In this document: in pieces, positions 11,225 to 23,133 of the stretch
Layout of the letters: every line of letters starts with the position of its first letter
Position numbering within the stretch: the first letter of the stretch is position 1
Assembly (NCBI GenBank): GCA_015179025.1
Contig: WHUX01000030.1
Location: forward strand, 62,001 to 126,000
Direction of reading: 5' to 3'
Source of the DNA: Terfezia claveryi
Lineage: Eukaryota > Ascomycota > Pezizomycetes > Pezizales > Pezizaceae
DNA length: 64,000 bases
Position numbers and translations under genes: made by a program
The notes under the pieces: model-generated
The model's input: the letters and a program-made list of their open reading frames with translations, nothing else
Databases searched by the model: none
Told to the model about the DNA's origin: nothing

Positions 11225-11990
11225 TGGCCAGACTACAAATACGTGTACCTCGAACCGCAGCTGGAGCAGACTGAATAAGAGGACTGGGAGGAGTTTGTGG
11301 TAGAAGGGGTTACCGGTACTCGGGCCTGAGTGGATTGAGCTGGTGGTGTGACGAGGCTACGTTGACGGCCTAGGTTAGAAGAACGAGCTGGTGGTGTTCT
11401 GTTGCCTGTGAACAAGACTGGTGGGGAGGGTAGTCTGAGAGTGAGTTAGAACCTCTTCAGGGACGGTAATTCCGCTAGTGGCGCTCTCACTGGTCCCTTA
11501 TAGCTAGGGATGGTGGATATGGGTATTTGTGAGGCTCTACGTCGAAAGATCGTGTAACTTTCATCATATGGATTCATTTGAGGAACTGCTAAATGCTGTA
11601 CCCTATTATCTGGCGGCGGTGGCCTTAATGGAGAATCTGGCTTCTTGTTACAATTTTTTCTGGCCGCAAAAGCCTCCTCAGGTGTACTGGGATCCACCCT
11701 ACGCTTGCTGAGCGTGAGGAATAATCGCTCCAGATCCTCGGTCACACTGTGGACCGGTGCTCCATAAGGAAGTACCTCATCCAAGATGCGAATTTCCTCG
11801 GCGCTTAGAGCTGGGATATAAGAGTGGAACTCATGGGGATGGAGCCACAGCTCAGTAGGTGTATTGGGCCGCCCGTCAATGCCTGGGATGTGAGTGGGAG
11901 TTGTGTAAACTTCGAGTTTAAATGTGCTTGCCTTTTTTTTTTGATCTTTGGACTTGTTTGTTGCAGTAGGCTGAAGTAATTAGCTGCTGG
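11225..11990 (-). CDS. Hypothetical protein, Pro/Ser-rich, partial model
   Basis: A minus-strand frame is open from an acceptor-like TTCAG near 11975 to a stop at 11446. It begins with a Lys-rich stretch and continues through TPTELWLHPHEF, LDEVLPYGAPVH and a Pro-rich segment. A second frame, 11415-11233, is Ser/Thr/Pro-rich and may be a further exon. I do not recognise a family and cannot place the first exon. The clean 170-codon frame and the adjoining acceptor argue for a real gene or a recent relic. MITE-like termini lie just upstream (12016-12030). Confidence 0.35.
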
Positions 11991-12034
11991 GAGAGAGGAA
12001 GCATTATATATACTGTTGCCAACCAGACTAATAT

Positions 12035-12850
12035 ACTGTGGAGATGGCCGTATCGGGCCCTGATAATTATATTTTGTATATGTGGAGAGAGAGTGAGATG
12101 GCCAATGTTGACCATGGGTGGGCCATACTTATGTTGGGTGTCTTTCTCATGATCCCTCACCGCCCTCACCTTCAACACGCCCACCGGCAACCCCTCCAAC
12201 AACGCCGACTGTATCTCTCAAACTGCCGCTTCTGCTCCATCGCATTCTGGCTAGGTACGTATACTTCCATTTCCCGCTGCGCCGTCACCGCGTAATGGGT
12301 TGTGATAATCACCGAAATCATCTCCTCCCAATAAACGCTACTCCCACAACCACTACCCCCACACCCCCACACCCCCCCAACCCCAACCCCTGCCTCCCCA
12401 GCAGCCCTCTACCTCCCGCAGTAGATGAACAAACTCGCGAATTAGCACGGCCCCAATGCTATGTCCCACTAGCAGTGGCCACTCAATCCCTAGAACGCCT
12501 AGAGTGGTGTAAAGTTCCAACACTATATTCTTGGCTGTGGGGGGTGAGAGGAGAGGGCGTGGAGAGCCCGTAGCCCGCGCTCTCGTACGTGAGCACGGGT
12601 TGGTGAGAGAGTGGAGCTGCACGACGGCGGACCGTTGCATGACGCTGCAGGTAACACCGGGAAGGATGAGGATGAGGGGCTGGGTTGGGGCGGGGGTAGG
12701 GCAAGAGAGTGTAAATGGTGGTGGCAGGTGCCGGTGGGGAGGAGGGCAAGGAAGGTGCGTGGTGGCGGTTGGAGGTGGGGGAGCAAGCTTCTGTGTTGTT
12801 GTTGGTGTTTGGATCCAGGATATGCCTAATGGCCATGAGGAGCCTCAATT
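12035..12850 (-). pseudogene. Alpha/beta-hydrolase with multiple frameshifts
   Basis: The minus strand carries pieces of an alpha/beta-hydrolase in changing frames. A strand-turn LILPGVTCSVMQRSAV lies near 12650, followed in another frame by LTYESAGYGLS near 12590. Back in the first frame is WPLLVGHSIGAVLIREF (12480-12430), where GHSIG is the nucleophile elbow, and further on YWEEMISVI and LEGLPVGVLKVRAVRD. At least two one-base shifts occur in the middle, one beside the C-run at about 12560, and another towards the 3' end. A C/G-rich tract at about 12350-12410 reads as an intron. Either the gene is dead or homopolymer lengths are wrong; the substrate cannot be inferred. Confidence 0.55.
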
Positions 12851-13104
12851 GCAGTATTAAGTATTACCGGTACTACAGAGTTATGATGATATACGCACCA
12901 CACATGTATATATATCAAAGATGGAATCAAGGGATATGCGATACCTTATGTACTGTATTCCAAACGAAGAAACCACTTGAAAGGCGCATATTAGGCCACA
13001 GCAGGTTAAAGAACGAAGTAATCACAATAACTATAATATACACCAAACGCCTTGCCCCGTCCCATTCCCCCCCAAACAACCACCACCAACCCCCAACTTC
13101 TCCT

Positions 13105-14216
13105 TCACCTCCTTCTCTTCTTCCACTCCTCAATCCACGCCTCCCTCCTCCCCCTCGGCACAACCATCAACTTCACCAAATCATCCACCACCTCCACCTT
13201 CCCCCCCCCAAGACCTCTCCCAGTGGCACCTTTTTCCCTACCTTAATAAGCCCCCCTGTCAGCGTCTCCATAAACACCTCCACACTTTCCCAATTGTATT
13301 CCCCTTTTTCATCCCACGGTGGCGGCTCCGCAAGGACCTGCATCCCCATCCTCTCCTCCGCCGTCTCATCCTCTCTCCAAGTAGGTATAAAATCCGACTG
13401 TGCCGTCAGCGGGTACAGTACAATCACGGGAAATATAAGGTGGGTTTCATCTACGAGTTTGATTTCGTGGCCTTCGAGATCAGGCCGGTTTGTAGTATCT
13501 GACCGACGGGTTTTAATCCCCAGGTTTCGCAAGGCAAGGCGCAGGGCTGTTACTTCGTGGAGTTTTTGCTGTTGGAGATGTTGCTCGGCGAGGAATTTTT
13601 CCTTTGCCTTTGCTAAGCCGGCTTCGGCTTTTGTGAGGAGGGATTTGAGAGGAGGGTTTGTGGGATCGAGGGTCAAGCCTTTTTGGGTGACAATCACCGC
13701 TTCTTCCCAACGTTGCAGAGCAACGAGGGCGCATGCTGCACGGTAGTGGGCCTTGACGTTACTTGAGTTGAGCTTCAGCGCCTCCCCGCAGTCTCGGAGT
13801 ACCGATCCGTAATTCTTCAATTCTAGATTCGCCGCAGCACGGTTTGCGAGGCAGACCTCGCGGATGGGGTCGTCAGGGGGCAGGTTAGGAATGGATAGGG
13901 CTTTCGTGTAGAATGCAGCTGCATCACGGTGGGACTTGAGCTTGTAGGCGTCGTTACCCTGTTGCTTGAAGTTTGAGGCGATTTCGCTCGGGGTGCCCTC
14001 GTAGGCGAGGGCAGTGAAGGCGGAGAGTTGGTCAGGGTCTAGTTCGGAGAGGGAGCTGCCAAAGAGGGGCATCCGGGACATGGACGTGAGGAAGTCGGCT
14101 GTGGATTGGGATTTGACATCGGCGATGCCTGGGGGGAGAGCGGTAGAGGCATTGACGGGGGTTGGGGGTGGGGACGCGGTGGGGGAGTCGTCCAGGATTT
14201 CCTCGATTCGAGGCAT
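13105..14216 (-). CDS. CNS1: Hsp90 co-chaperone Cns1 (TTC4 family)
   Basis: A single-exon TPR protein of the Cns1/TTC4 family, which links Hsp90 and Hsp70 and is essential in yeast. After a Pro-rich leader, three TPR units span residues about 80-200 (ASNFKQQGNDAYKLKSHRDA, CLANRAAANLELKNYGSVL, VKAHYRAACALVALQRWEEA). A linker helix and the C-terminal wheel-type domain (PPWDEKGEYNWESVEVFMETL) follow. The frame meets an early stop after a G9 run at 13201-13209. If the run were one base longer, the frame would continue to a stop at 13105-13107 through VVDDLVKLMVVPRGRREAW and a Lys/Arg tail, the family's usual end, giving about 370 aa. I therefore suspect a sequencing indel. It is divergent from SPT3, 310 bp apart. 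Confidence 0.87.
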
Positions 14217-14525
14217 GGCGATGGTGAAGGCCTAGCTGTTTCGCTGTATGCAGCTGTCTTGATGTGAATCCTGCGGTATGGTGTGGTGAAGTGAACAATT
14301 GGCGGCCGGCGCCGCTCTACCCCACACGCCTTCCCAGCGTAATAATTCGTAATATTCTTGTATCTCCAGTGCCGTGTGTCTTCTGTCTTCGCATCTCAGC
14401 AAATATCATCCACCATCTATCTACAAGCTACAATCTACTGCCGCCCCTTTCTTTACCCTCGCCCATTCTGCCACTACCGCTCACTTTCAAAAGCTCCCAG
14501 ATACTGCTTCAGCCCATCTTCCAAC
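14217..14525. promoter_or_regulatory. Divergent CNS1/SPT3 promoter
   Basis: This 309-bp interval separates the start codons of two oppositely transcribed genes, so it must hold both promoters and 5' leaders. It is pyrimidine-rich on the SPT3 side. No specific factor site is claimed. Confidence 0.6.
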
Positions 14526-15494
14526 ATGTCGGCCGAAAAAGCCAAATACCGCCTTGAGATTCAACAAATGATGTTCGTCTCTGGCGAAACCGGCGAGCCC
14601 TCACACAGCACCACCCTGCTCATCGAAGAAATCGTGCGCTCCCAAGTCATCGAAATGTTGCTCCAATGCACGCAGCTCGCACACCGCCGCGGTTCCCGCA
14701 CAATCTCCACCGATGACCTCATTTTCCTCATCCGCCACGACCGCGCAAAAGTCTCCCGGCTACGCACATACCTCAGCTGGAAGGACGTAAGAAAGACAGC
14801 AAAGGAAAACGATAAAGAAGGCGGTGGGGACCCGACAGATCTCCTCGATGACCCTACCACTACTGCTGCTGCTGTGGGAGGGCCTGGGGCTGTGGTAAGC
14901 GCGGTTGATGCTGTGGGGAAACGGCAAAAGAAAAGCAAGATTGGGCTACCGTGGGAAGTCTCGTCTTATTTCTCGGAACAGGTCCCAGAACGAGAAGACG
15001 ACGAGGACGAGGACGAAGTTGAAGCAAACTTCGCCACTCTTCAACGCCTAAAGAACGCAGACGAGCGTACTCGAGGAATGACAAAAGACGAATACGTCCA
15101 CTGGAGTGAATGTCGACAGGCTAGTTTCACTTTTCGAAAAGGAAAACGCTTCAGGGAGTGGGCTGGGTTTGGCACGGTCACAGAGGCAAAGCCAAATGAT
15201 GATATTGTTGATATTTTGGGGTTTTTGACGTTTGAGATTGTGCAGACGCTGACAGAGGAGGCGCTGAGGGTAAAGGAGGCGGAGGAGAAGGTCAAGGCAC
15301 AGAGTGGGGCGGGGTTGGGCGGGAGGAAGAGGAAGAGGGAGCGGGGACTATTTGCGGGGGAGGAGGAGAGGACGCCGGTGGAGGCGAGGCATGTGGAGGA
15401 GGCGTTTAGGAGGTTGCAGGCTGCGAGGCCGAAGGTTAGGGCTATGAGGAATTTTGGGGGAGGTGGAGGGAGGACGAGGTTGGGGCTGGTGTAG
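14526..15494 (+). CDS. SPT3: SAGA complex subunit Spt3
   Basis: A single exon of 322 aa, close to the usual length for Spt3. The N-terminal histone fold begins [19 protein letters not shown] and continues through [16 protein letters not shown] and [21 protein letters not shown] second histone fold lies near residues 185-310 ([40 protein letters not shown], a [14 protein letters not shown] helix). This is the TFIID-18/Spt3 arrangement that contacts TBP within SAGA. An acidic linker containing DDEDEDEVE separates the folds, and a basic stretch near the C-terminus may act in nuclear import. I take ATG 14526 (CCAACATG) as the start because the histone fold begins right after it. Confidence 0.95.
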   Translation: MSAEKAKYRLEIQQMMFVSGETGEPSHSTTLLIEEIVRSQVIEMLLQCTQLAHRRGSRTISTDDLIFLIRHDRAKVSRLRTYLSWKDVRKTAKENDKEGGGDPTDLLDDPTTTAAAVGGPGAVVSAVDAVGKRQKKSKIGLPWEVSSYFSEQVPEREDDEDEDEVEANFATLQRLKNADERTRGMTKDEYVHWSECRQASFTFRKGKRFREWAGFGTVTEAKPNDDIVDILGFLTFEIVQTLTEEALRVKEAEEKVKAQSGAGLGGRKRKRERGLFAGEEERTPVEARHVEEAFRRLQAARPKVRAMRNFGGGGGRTRLGLV

Positions 15495-17640
15495 CATAGG
15501 TGTATGTGGGGGGGAAGTATTAAGTGATAGGTTTGCATACTTCTTGTTCATTGGAATGTTTATTGGCAGGATTTGAGTGTCTGATTTATATATACCGAGC
15601 GGGCATCTTCCTAGTTGTATTATTTCTTTTGGATTATTGAATCCCTCTGGTTTTTGTGTCTCTGTGGTCTGCAGTGTGATATCCTGGTTGGAATACCAAC
15701 TCCATATAATAAATTGACCCTCTTCACCCTTCCGCGGTCGTGGGCGTTGTCCTTACCACCAGCCTCGCTATATATGCAATGAAGATGCCAGAAAAATAAT
15801 AATCCTACGGTCATGTGCAGAAGGATTCCCAATGGACCTACTTGGGCTGACGAGCTCGGGGTAATCCAGAATCCTTGATTCCATACCCACATTATCAGTT
15901 GACATTAGGAAGAGAGGGGATACTGATTTCCAACGTACAGTTTTGTTTTGCACTCGGGGGCACTGCACTGAAGAGTGTATAAGTTGCGAGGGAGAAGGGA
16001 GGCAGTCCATTCCAATCCCCCGCAGCTATCATCCATAGCCTGCTTGGATCCATTATATATCATCCCAGCGGTGAGTTCCTGGCCATATACTCTGGCAATC
16101 TACATAGCCTGTCCCGTCCTGGCTTCTCCCTCGCCTCACTGAGTCTGGCTTCTATGAAGCAGATGGTTTTCCTGACCGTCCTCCATCAATAATAAGCGCC
16201 TCGATCGTGAGTCCTCACCCCCAAAAAAACACAGTTCAAAGGCATTGGTGGTATCTTGATTGCAACTCTCTCATTTCACACCTACCGAGACCCCTCTAGT
16301 CACATTTCTACAACAGGTAATACACCCTCCTCAGTCTGGTTAAACCTCTCAAATAACTGGACCCACCGAAACCAACAATCTGAAACTTTTTTTTTCTGTA
16401 GAGGATAAGAATTACTGACCCTTCTGTTGGTTTTTTTTCTTTCTTTTTTTTCTTTCTTTTTTTTCTTCTTTTTTCCGAGCTATAGTTCCAGAAGGTTTTT
16501 ACCTTCAAGTATGTTCTTTTGTGGAAGGTAACGCCTTGCCGGGATACTAGAAGTTAGAACGCTCAACAGTCCTCTATTTATATCCTCATAACTTCCACGG
16601 ATTCCACGACTTTCCTAAAGAAAAGGAACTGTTTATTTTTCCCTAGCATACTTAGTACAAAGAGTATGCACTCGGTTCGGTTCTCAGTCGAGTGGGCGAG
16701 CCCCTTGGCCAAGAGGGCTGGCCTCGCTCTTCCTTTTTCATGATTTCATAGCCTATTACATAGTACTCACCGATAACGCAGCATCATATTAATTAGTCTG
16801 GTTGGCACAACGACTCTAGCCAACCAGACTACATATTAATATAACAAAGGGCGACGACACAAAGTAGCGTGAACAACTACTCACAGCCCATATTATATTA
16901 TATGGAGATATACAGTATGAGGGTACTTATACAAGTATATGTACAGTATGTACTCAATATATCGTATGTTATTCTAGGAGTAATTCGTTGGAATATATCA
17001 TATATATATATTCTGAAAATGTAGAGAGGTTGTCTTGGGTTTCACTAGTCTGGTTGCGGGTTTCACTACAAAAGCCCAAAGGAGAGAGACGCCCAGTTCC
17101 ATTTATGAGTCACCAAGTACATATCCAGGGTACTGTCATGGGAGAACGGCCACAGGGACTTTCAGCTTGTCTATTAGGTAGTGGAGCTTGATCAGTACTT
17201 CGGGCCTAGCTTTCTGCCAACCCATCCATGTATAGTCCCTTTAGGACCATATAAGAGTTCTTTTGAGCACCGTAGTTCTGGCATGGGCCCTTACTATACA
17301 CAAGTCTCAGGGGCTGATGCTGTCAAAGGTCATTGTAGAGCTCGGGGATAAAGAGAGACAGTCTGGCTTAATGTTCATGGCAGTTTCCCAGGTCAGACGG
17401 ATGGAGGCATTCATCTCATGAGTGCCTTTCTCGCGATTATCAAAGATCACCACCTTGATGAATACACAGGCTAGGATAGCTGAGGAAGCACGTTTACAGC
17501 GATTGGAGATGGATATGATGATGGATTGGTAGGTGTAGGCATGTATTGAACGTTTCGGCCGAATTGCATATTTGCCCAGGGAAGGGTTCATCATGTCATA
17601 TTTTTTTAGCTTTTTTGAATGCCAAAACCTCCATGCTCAT
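15495..17640. other. Long gene-poor interval
   Basis: No gene is supported. Contents: a T/C-rich tract at 16386-16476 with long T-runs; a compact palindrome made of two MITE-like ends, TTAGTCTGGTTGGCACAA at 16793-16810 facing GCCAACCAGACTA at 16819-16831; another partial end, TAGTCTGGTTGC, at 17047-17058; and a minus frame at 17594-17307 of 95 codons without recognisable similarity. The 3' end of SPT3 and possible unannotated noncoding RNA cannot be judged. Confidence 0.4.
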
Positions 17641-17930
17641 TATTATTCTTTACTAGTGAAGCCTCTTCAGAATTACCATGGAGGAATTACCTTACGTACT
17701 AGTATTGAATGTAGCAAGGAGGAGATGATGAGGGGGGATTATTGTTGAGGAGAGGAAGGAATGGCCGAGTGAGCCCCCGCCAAAACATCCGTGCCGTTAT
17801 TATTCTTTACTAGTAAAGCCCATCTGAACCACCGTCGAGGAATTACCTTACGTACTAGTATTGAATGTAGCAAGGAGGAGATGATGAGGGGGGATCGTTG
17901 TTGAGGAGAGGAAGGAATGGCCGAGGAAGG
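17641..17930. repeat. 157-bp imperfect tandem duplication
   Basis: The segment starting TATTATTCTTTACTAGT at 17641 is repeated from 17798, a 157-bp offset. Both copies contain GAGGAATTACCTTACGTACT and the purine-rich GAGGAGATGATGAGGGGGGA, and differ by scattered substitutions (for example GTGAAGCCTCTTC against GTAAAGCCCATCT). No coding potential. Confidence 0.85.
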
Positions 17931-17984
17931 CCGGCAGGGAGAGAAGGAGTTATTTCGATTTTCCTAGGCTCACGGTGTGCTGCT

Positions 17985-18080
17985 GGTTCTGAGTTCAATT
18001 CCCCTGGTGGCCATTATTTTTGATTAATTTTTCGCCCCAAGCCTGACGTTGCCATATCAGGATGTTTCAAACAGCCTCGC
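17985..18080 (+). repeat. Short SINE-like repeat unit
   Basis: GAGTTCAATTCCCC (17991-18004) resembles a tRNA-type B-box. It is followed by an A/T-rich stretch and then a 32-bp string (18046-18077) identical to the reverse complement of 8074-8105, where a B-box-like motif sits in the same relative place. This is the layout of a tRNA-derived SINE. Two copies are too few to define ends, and no poly(A) tail is evident. Confidence 0.35.
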
Positions 18081-18934
18081 CTAGCAACGAGAGTCAACTG
18101 TATGGGCAAAGCATCGACAGCAACCAACCGGATATGACGTTGCATAGGGTGAATTCTGCATGGTATTTACTATATCACAGAATGGCAATGTCCATAGGCT
18201 AATTACAGTCAACATAAGAATGTGGGGGAACGACACCAGGGACATGAGGTGGGCAACTGGAGGGTTCTACTAGTCCTTCGATTCCCTCTACCGTAGATGA
18301 AGGCATATATCCCTGACTACTCCCCTGACGGTTTAAATGAGCACAATTGGGTGGTATATTTAAGTATGTTAACGAAGAATTCCGCAGCGATTAGCACTGA
18401 ATTAAGGTCACCTTCCGTGACTTGCGACATTTGTAACTTGCGCTATGCCTATGCCCACTATTGAATGGGTAAGGTGGTGGGCATGGAAAGATAGGCAGGC
18501 GGGTGCCAACCAGACTAGGCAGGCGGTGAATAGGTTGCGCACGTCGCCAATATAGAAGAAAAAATATGTATTACCCAAAACATCAGCTAAAAAAGGATTA
18601 AACATACAATATTTACATAAACAACAAAGGAAATACGTTATTGTTGGACTAATAAAGTAGATACCAAAACCAGACTTCCAATACCCTCACATAATTCCAC
18701 TATCCATCCATAAAATCCACAATAAAACATAGCACTTCGTAGTAAGATAAAAATCACACCTATCGCACCATATTAAGAATTAAAGATCGTAAAAGTTCAT
18801 GACAGTACTTAAAACAATAGAAAAAAGGTAAAAATACCCACCACTAACAAACCATGGTATCCTACAAACTTCCCTTCTTCTCTGTCATGATTTATTCCCC
18901 GCTACATACATACCTCAAACTCCAACGCACAGAC
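18081..18934. other. intergenic / 3' region
   Basis: No gene is supported. One MITE-like end, GTGCCAACCAGACTA, lies at 18503-18517. The A-rich stretch from about 18600 to 18930 is probably the 3' untranslated region and terminator zone of the minus-strand gene that follows. Confidence 0.4.
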
Positions 18935-21903
18935 TTAGTACTCAGATGAAAGAAACCTTCCACCGGTAGTGGTTGTAACCGGGTTGTTCTGGGCCATTGG
19001 GTTACTTCCCAGGGGTGCCTTCAGATTATAATCACCGGCCAAGTTGTTGCCAGTAGTTCCCATATTTTGCCGGTCCAACTTCTGGGCAAGACCTTCGTTT
19101 GGGTGGGTTCTAGTATATGTGTCTGGCTTAGTTGCGGTAGAGTAAGCATCGGGCTTGGTGGATCCATAGTTGAGGACGACTGGGTCAATAATGCCGTGGT
19201 ACCCAGAATCTCGAGAGGCCCTGGAGGCATCGCTATAAGTAGTTGGGGTAGAACCTTGCTGAAGAGGTGCTGGCTGATCCTTAACCGATGCCTTGTGGGC
19301 ATGTGGAGACTTCCTGGTGATTCCTTGAGGCCTAGGTAAATCCCTCGTCTCAGGGGCCGATCCAATCGAGAAAACGTCACTCTGCCACCTATCGCCCCTC
19401 CTAGCCAAATCCTTATACTCAGTAGCCTTAGTGGAGATACCACCCGGTAGAGCTATGTTCTTGAACTTATCAAGCGAATCCTGCCTCGTAACAGCCATCT
19501 TCATTTCCTTGTCCGCGACCACCTGCTGTGCCTGCTGCTTCTTCCTTAACAACTCGTTTTTGAATGCCGTAGCGTACCTTGAATACAAATTTGGTGCGTT
19601 CTCTGGGTCATCGGCAGTCTCCTTTCTAATTTTCTGCTGCTCCTGGTAGACGCGCCATGCGAATGCGTCCATCGTGGCGAACGAGTCCTGAATTTGCTTA
19701 GCAGCAACCTTTTGGATGGCTGGCCTCATGACCTGAAGGACCAATGGCTTCAGAACGCTGAAGAGCAACTTGTGCCTAGACTGCTTAAGCTTAACAGAGA
19801 GGTTGCTGATAGTGACATCAACTGTCTCGCACTTGAAGAAGTGGGCACGAGCAAGCTTTGATGAAGCAGAGAGATGGAGCTTGAGCCCGAGGCCGGAGCC
19901 GCCGAGGAAGAAATCAGCAACACCGATATCAGTAAGGGAGGGGAAGCCAGTCTTCCTCTTGATGTAATAACTGACATCCCTTAAGTCGCACTGAATACCA
20001 GATAAGGAAACCATGAATGACTGCCTGTTGACATTGGAAACGTTTTTGCGCCCCCAACGGAAGTAAGAATCATTGCTGATCTCAAAAATATTTGGCATCA
20101 AGTTATCGGACTCGATGACCAAATTCTCAATGACAACGTCAATCATTGGGTCACTGTACTCAATTCTTGGAACCGGCACGTAGCGGATATTCTCGAAAAT
20201 GTCTGGAATGATGATTTGGGTAATATCCTTTACCAGGTACTTCTTGAACTTTGGCTTTCCATTTTCGTCTGTTCCGAGGTCGCTGAACAACTTCTGAAGG
20301 GAGTTTCCAAACATTTTCAAGTCTGGATCTTGGGCGAATTGGTCGAGGATGAATTTGGTTTCGTTCATAACGCGGTCGGTATGGTCTCGGTAACGCTCTC
20401 GGAGCAAAAAGTTGCCGTGATCGTGGAGCGCATCCCACTCATGGTCTGCATCTTCAGTCAAAATGTAACCCTGGGTCTTGAGACACCTGCGGATGTAAGA
20501 GTCCATCTGACGGAACCAACTCTTGAGCTCAGGATCCCTATCGGCATCGCGGTAAATGTCGTTGATAGAATCAATCAAATCATCCAAACTAGTATAATTG
20601 GCGAATCTCTCAATCAAAGTCTAAATCCTAAATTAGTACCATCAAAAGAACAGGCTAAGCTAGTGGCTGACCTTCAACTGGTCCTCCGCCATCTGGAGGT
20701 GATCATCTTCGTGTGCACCAGACACCTGGCTTTTTCCTTCACCAACAGCAGTCCTGGCATGACCACGATAGTTTTCAGCAAGCTGCAACAAGGTGTCAAT
20801 TGCCTGCTGGTAATCGGGATGACCCTGAATCTCAACAATCATTTTCTTCAACCTCCAGATAGTTTGCTTGCGGCGATCCTCGTTGAATTTGTTTTTCATA
20901 TAATCCCTGGTGGAATTCCACTTCTTATTTGCGCGATCCTGGTGCTCATCAGGAACGTTCTCGCGAACACGATCACGAAGGTGAGTAGCGCCAGCCTGAA
21001 GTCCAGAGCGTGCGTCGACACCGCTATCAGTCCCATAACGCTGATCTTGGGCAGCACGGGCTGCAACATCCCGGGGGTCCCGGGAATCTTCTGGGTGAGC
21101 GGCTTGGGTAGCAGTACCGGCAGCCTCCCTAAGATCCTCACGGCGGACTGGCTTGCTGCGGTCGACAGTGTGACGCAGTTGTTGTTTCAAATTATCCTTG
21201 GAGAGATCTGGAACATCACGCCACAAGTTTTCTTGTGCTGGGCGATCAATTTGAGCAAGCTCATCTTCAGTAGGATTCACTCGGGTGGCAGCCTTTTGGG
21301 CAGCATCGCCAGCAATATCCCTAAACAAGATCTGTGCATCATTGAAAAGTTTTCGGAATTGGCTGTTTTTGAAAGTTAGAAAATATTAGAATGGAACGGA
21401 TGTCCATCTTACCCGTTACTGATAATCAAAGTACCAAGTGTCCTTAGACCCTCCAAACCCTGCCGCTTGTCCTCCTGGGCAGTGTCCTTCGACACCGGCA
21501 AATTGGCATTTCCAGCCGACCCTGGCGCCTGTCCCGCCATACCAAGTTGTTCAGTGTGCCAAATGAACTCTTGTAATATTTGATCATGGTTCTTGGTCAA
21601 CAATAATAGCTTGGCCTGTTCGACAATGTCCCTAAAATCTTGAAGAAGGCCCTTTCCCTCCCTGGACAGAGCGACATTAGGACTCTTCAGCTGTTTGCTG
21701 TTGATAAACTTTGATATGTGTTAGTTATTGATAAAGCCGATGGAGAGAAAATTACTGACTGAATTCAGGGCGACGTCGATCTGCTTATTTGATGGCAGCT
21801 TGCCATTGGCGAATGCATTGTAAATACCATATAACCGTAACTTATTCTCGATATCTCTGTCCCGGACCTGTGGATCGACTGGTTTGTTCACATTCGAGCT
21901 CAT
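18935..21903 (-). CDS. Large conserved fungal protein, DUF5923/DUF4449-type (BPI/TULIP-like region)
   Basis: Four exons (21760-21903, 21413-21708, 20672-21362, 18935-20620) total 2817 nt, giving 938 aa with all phases agreeing. The N-terminal 380 residues are helical and charged (MSSNVNKPVDPQVRDRDIENK onward), with a region rich in Arg, Asp and Gln. The segment that follows, from IERFANYTSLDDLIDSINDI, includes PRIEYSDPMIDVVIENLVIE and IGVADFFLGGSGLGLKLHLSA, which I associate with fungal proteins carrying a bactericidal-permeability-like (lipid-binding) fold. The last 180 residues are low-complexity and probably disordered. There is no signal peptide or membrane segment. Function is unknown; a lipid-transfer role is only an inference from the fold. 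Confidence 0.72.
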
Positions 21904-22529
21904 TATTAATCACTAGGATGGGTGTATAAGAATGTATAGTTGATTTGGTCTGGCAACTGAAAGATGCAGTTGTATGCTTTACGTAATGTAAACGAAATGT
22001 GCGTGTAGGTATCGTGAAGCTCGATCGTGAGTGCAATGAATGCGAATTTGTGAATGAAATGAAACGAAGGACGGGACACAGGGAACTATATATGAACAGT
22101 GCAAAAGAAGGTTATAGCCAGAGTGTAGCCGGTATCCTGACGCCTCCGACAAGCTAAAGAAGCCAGAATGCTGGTACATGGAAAATCCATGACGAAAGGA
22201 TTGCACTCGTTAGCAGATAGCGGATGTTAGCGAGACCATGGGCTCAAAGATCTTCGTCCAGGTAAATTCCACTTCACGCCGTTAACCTTCCACTTTATGG
22301 CATCATAGCCAGTCGTGGTAATGATCAGAGGTGTAGGCATGAATTAATGCCACCAACGATCGGGGATTGATTCGAGGAACGAAACTGGTTCTGCAGTTGC
22401 CATAATTCAAAGTGGTTGAAGTTGGGCAGGATGTTGGCTGTAGTTGGGCTGACGTTGCCTACTTCCCAAAGCGGCGTCAGTGGCGGCGCCAAGCGAACAT
22501 CCTGGGTGATGTAATTAGTACTACAGGTA
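21904..22529. other. Upstream region, no gene recognised
   Basis: The promoter of the preceding minus-strand gene should lie here. Short frames have no recognisable product, and one runs into the repeat starting at 22530. Confidence 0.4.
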
Positions 22530-23133
22530 GGCAAAACCTGATCTGGGAACAGTGCTACCGCTAATAGTCTGTTGTCCTGCAGGTTTATATAAACACACCA
22601 ATCAGGTAGCAAGACCAGTCTAGATTAGGCAGTTGAGCTTCTCTTCCCGATATTAATTCTTACTTAGTCTGGTTGGCACATTCTTACTACGCCATTTCAG
22701 AGTTCCTATCGGTACTGTGCTCGAGACTATCACATTCCAAGGTTATCAATACTCCGACTATGAGGGGATTGTGCCAACCGGATTAACTATACCTTATCCT
22801 CCCCACTTCCTCCTCACGAATGAAGGATACACTCGCCAATGAGATGGCGTATGTCTCAATACCAGTATAAGAAACCCTTGATATAAGAAACGGTCCCCGT
22901 CAGAATTTGTATGGGAAAATAGGAAATTCGCGTTATAGGAAATTTTCGTATTTGCAAGTTGATATAATTAAGATGGCCGTGGAATCAGTATCCTGCCTAT
23001 TGTTTCTCAACGAACGGGTAGGCATTGCTTGCCGGACACAGCATTAAATAAGTGCCACGGGCCTTGTTCCTACGTGTAGATTCCTATTTTTTTATGTCTA
23101 TTTCTTGTTACGAGAACTAAGAAGAAACTCCAT
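22530..23133. repeat. Dispersed 0.6-kb repeat, copy 1 (with internal MITE)
   Basis: Almost the same sequence occurs at 30449-31040, in the same orientation, from GCAAAACCTGATCTGGGAAC through CGAGAACTAAGAAGAAACTCCAT. I see only scattered single-base differences and a 17-bp insertion here (near 23000). It contains a 123-bp inner element, 22664-22786, bounded by TTAGTCTGGTTGGCACA and TTGTGCCAACCGGATTAA. The right border coincides with a LINE insertion point. No protein frame spans it. Confidence 0.88.
22664..22786. mobile_element. MITE with TAGTCTGGTTGGCACA terminal inverted repeats
   Basis: The left end TTAGTCTGGTTGGCACA (22664-22680) and right end TTGTGCCAACCGGATTAA (22769-22786) are inverted repeats enclosing about 90 bp. 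The same ends occur at 30593 and 30689-30706 (duplicate copy), 16793-16831 (minimal form), and singly at 10832, 12016, 18503 and 58745. A TA or TTA duplication at the borders is plausible. Confidence 0.7.

Noticed and set aside
12715..13746. 343-codon plus-strand frame
   Set aside because: It runs antisense to CNS1 and translates to low-complexity Pro/Ser/Arg sequence; the TPR protein on the other strand explains the openness.
17985..18010. tRNA gene suggested by the B-box-like GAGTTCAATTCC
   Set aside because: No matching acceptor stem, anticodon arm or A-box could be folded around it; a SINE-like relic fits better.
20216..21379. 387-codon plus-strand frame
   Set aside because: Antisense to the well-supported four-exon gene at 18935-21903; its hydrophobic translation is a by-product of the opposite codons.
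22325..22612. 95-codon minus-strand frame
   Set aside because: Partly inside the 0.6-kb repeat, and no recognisable protein.
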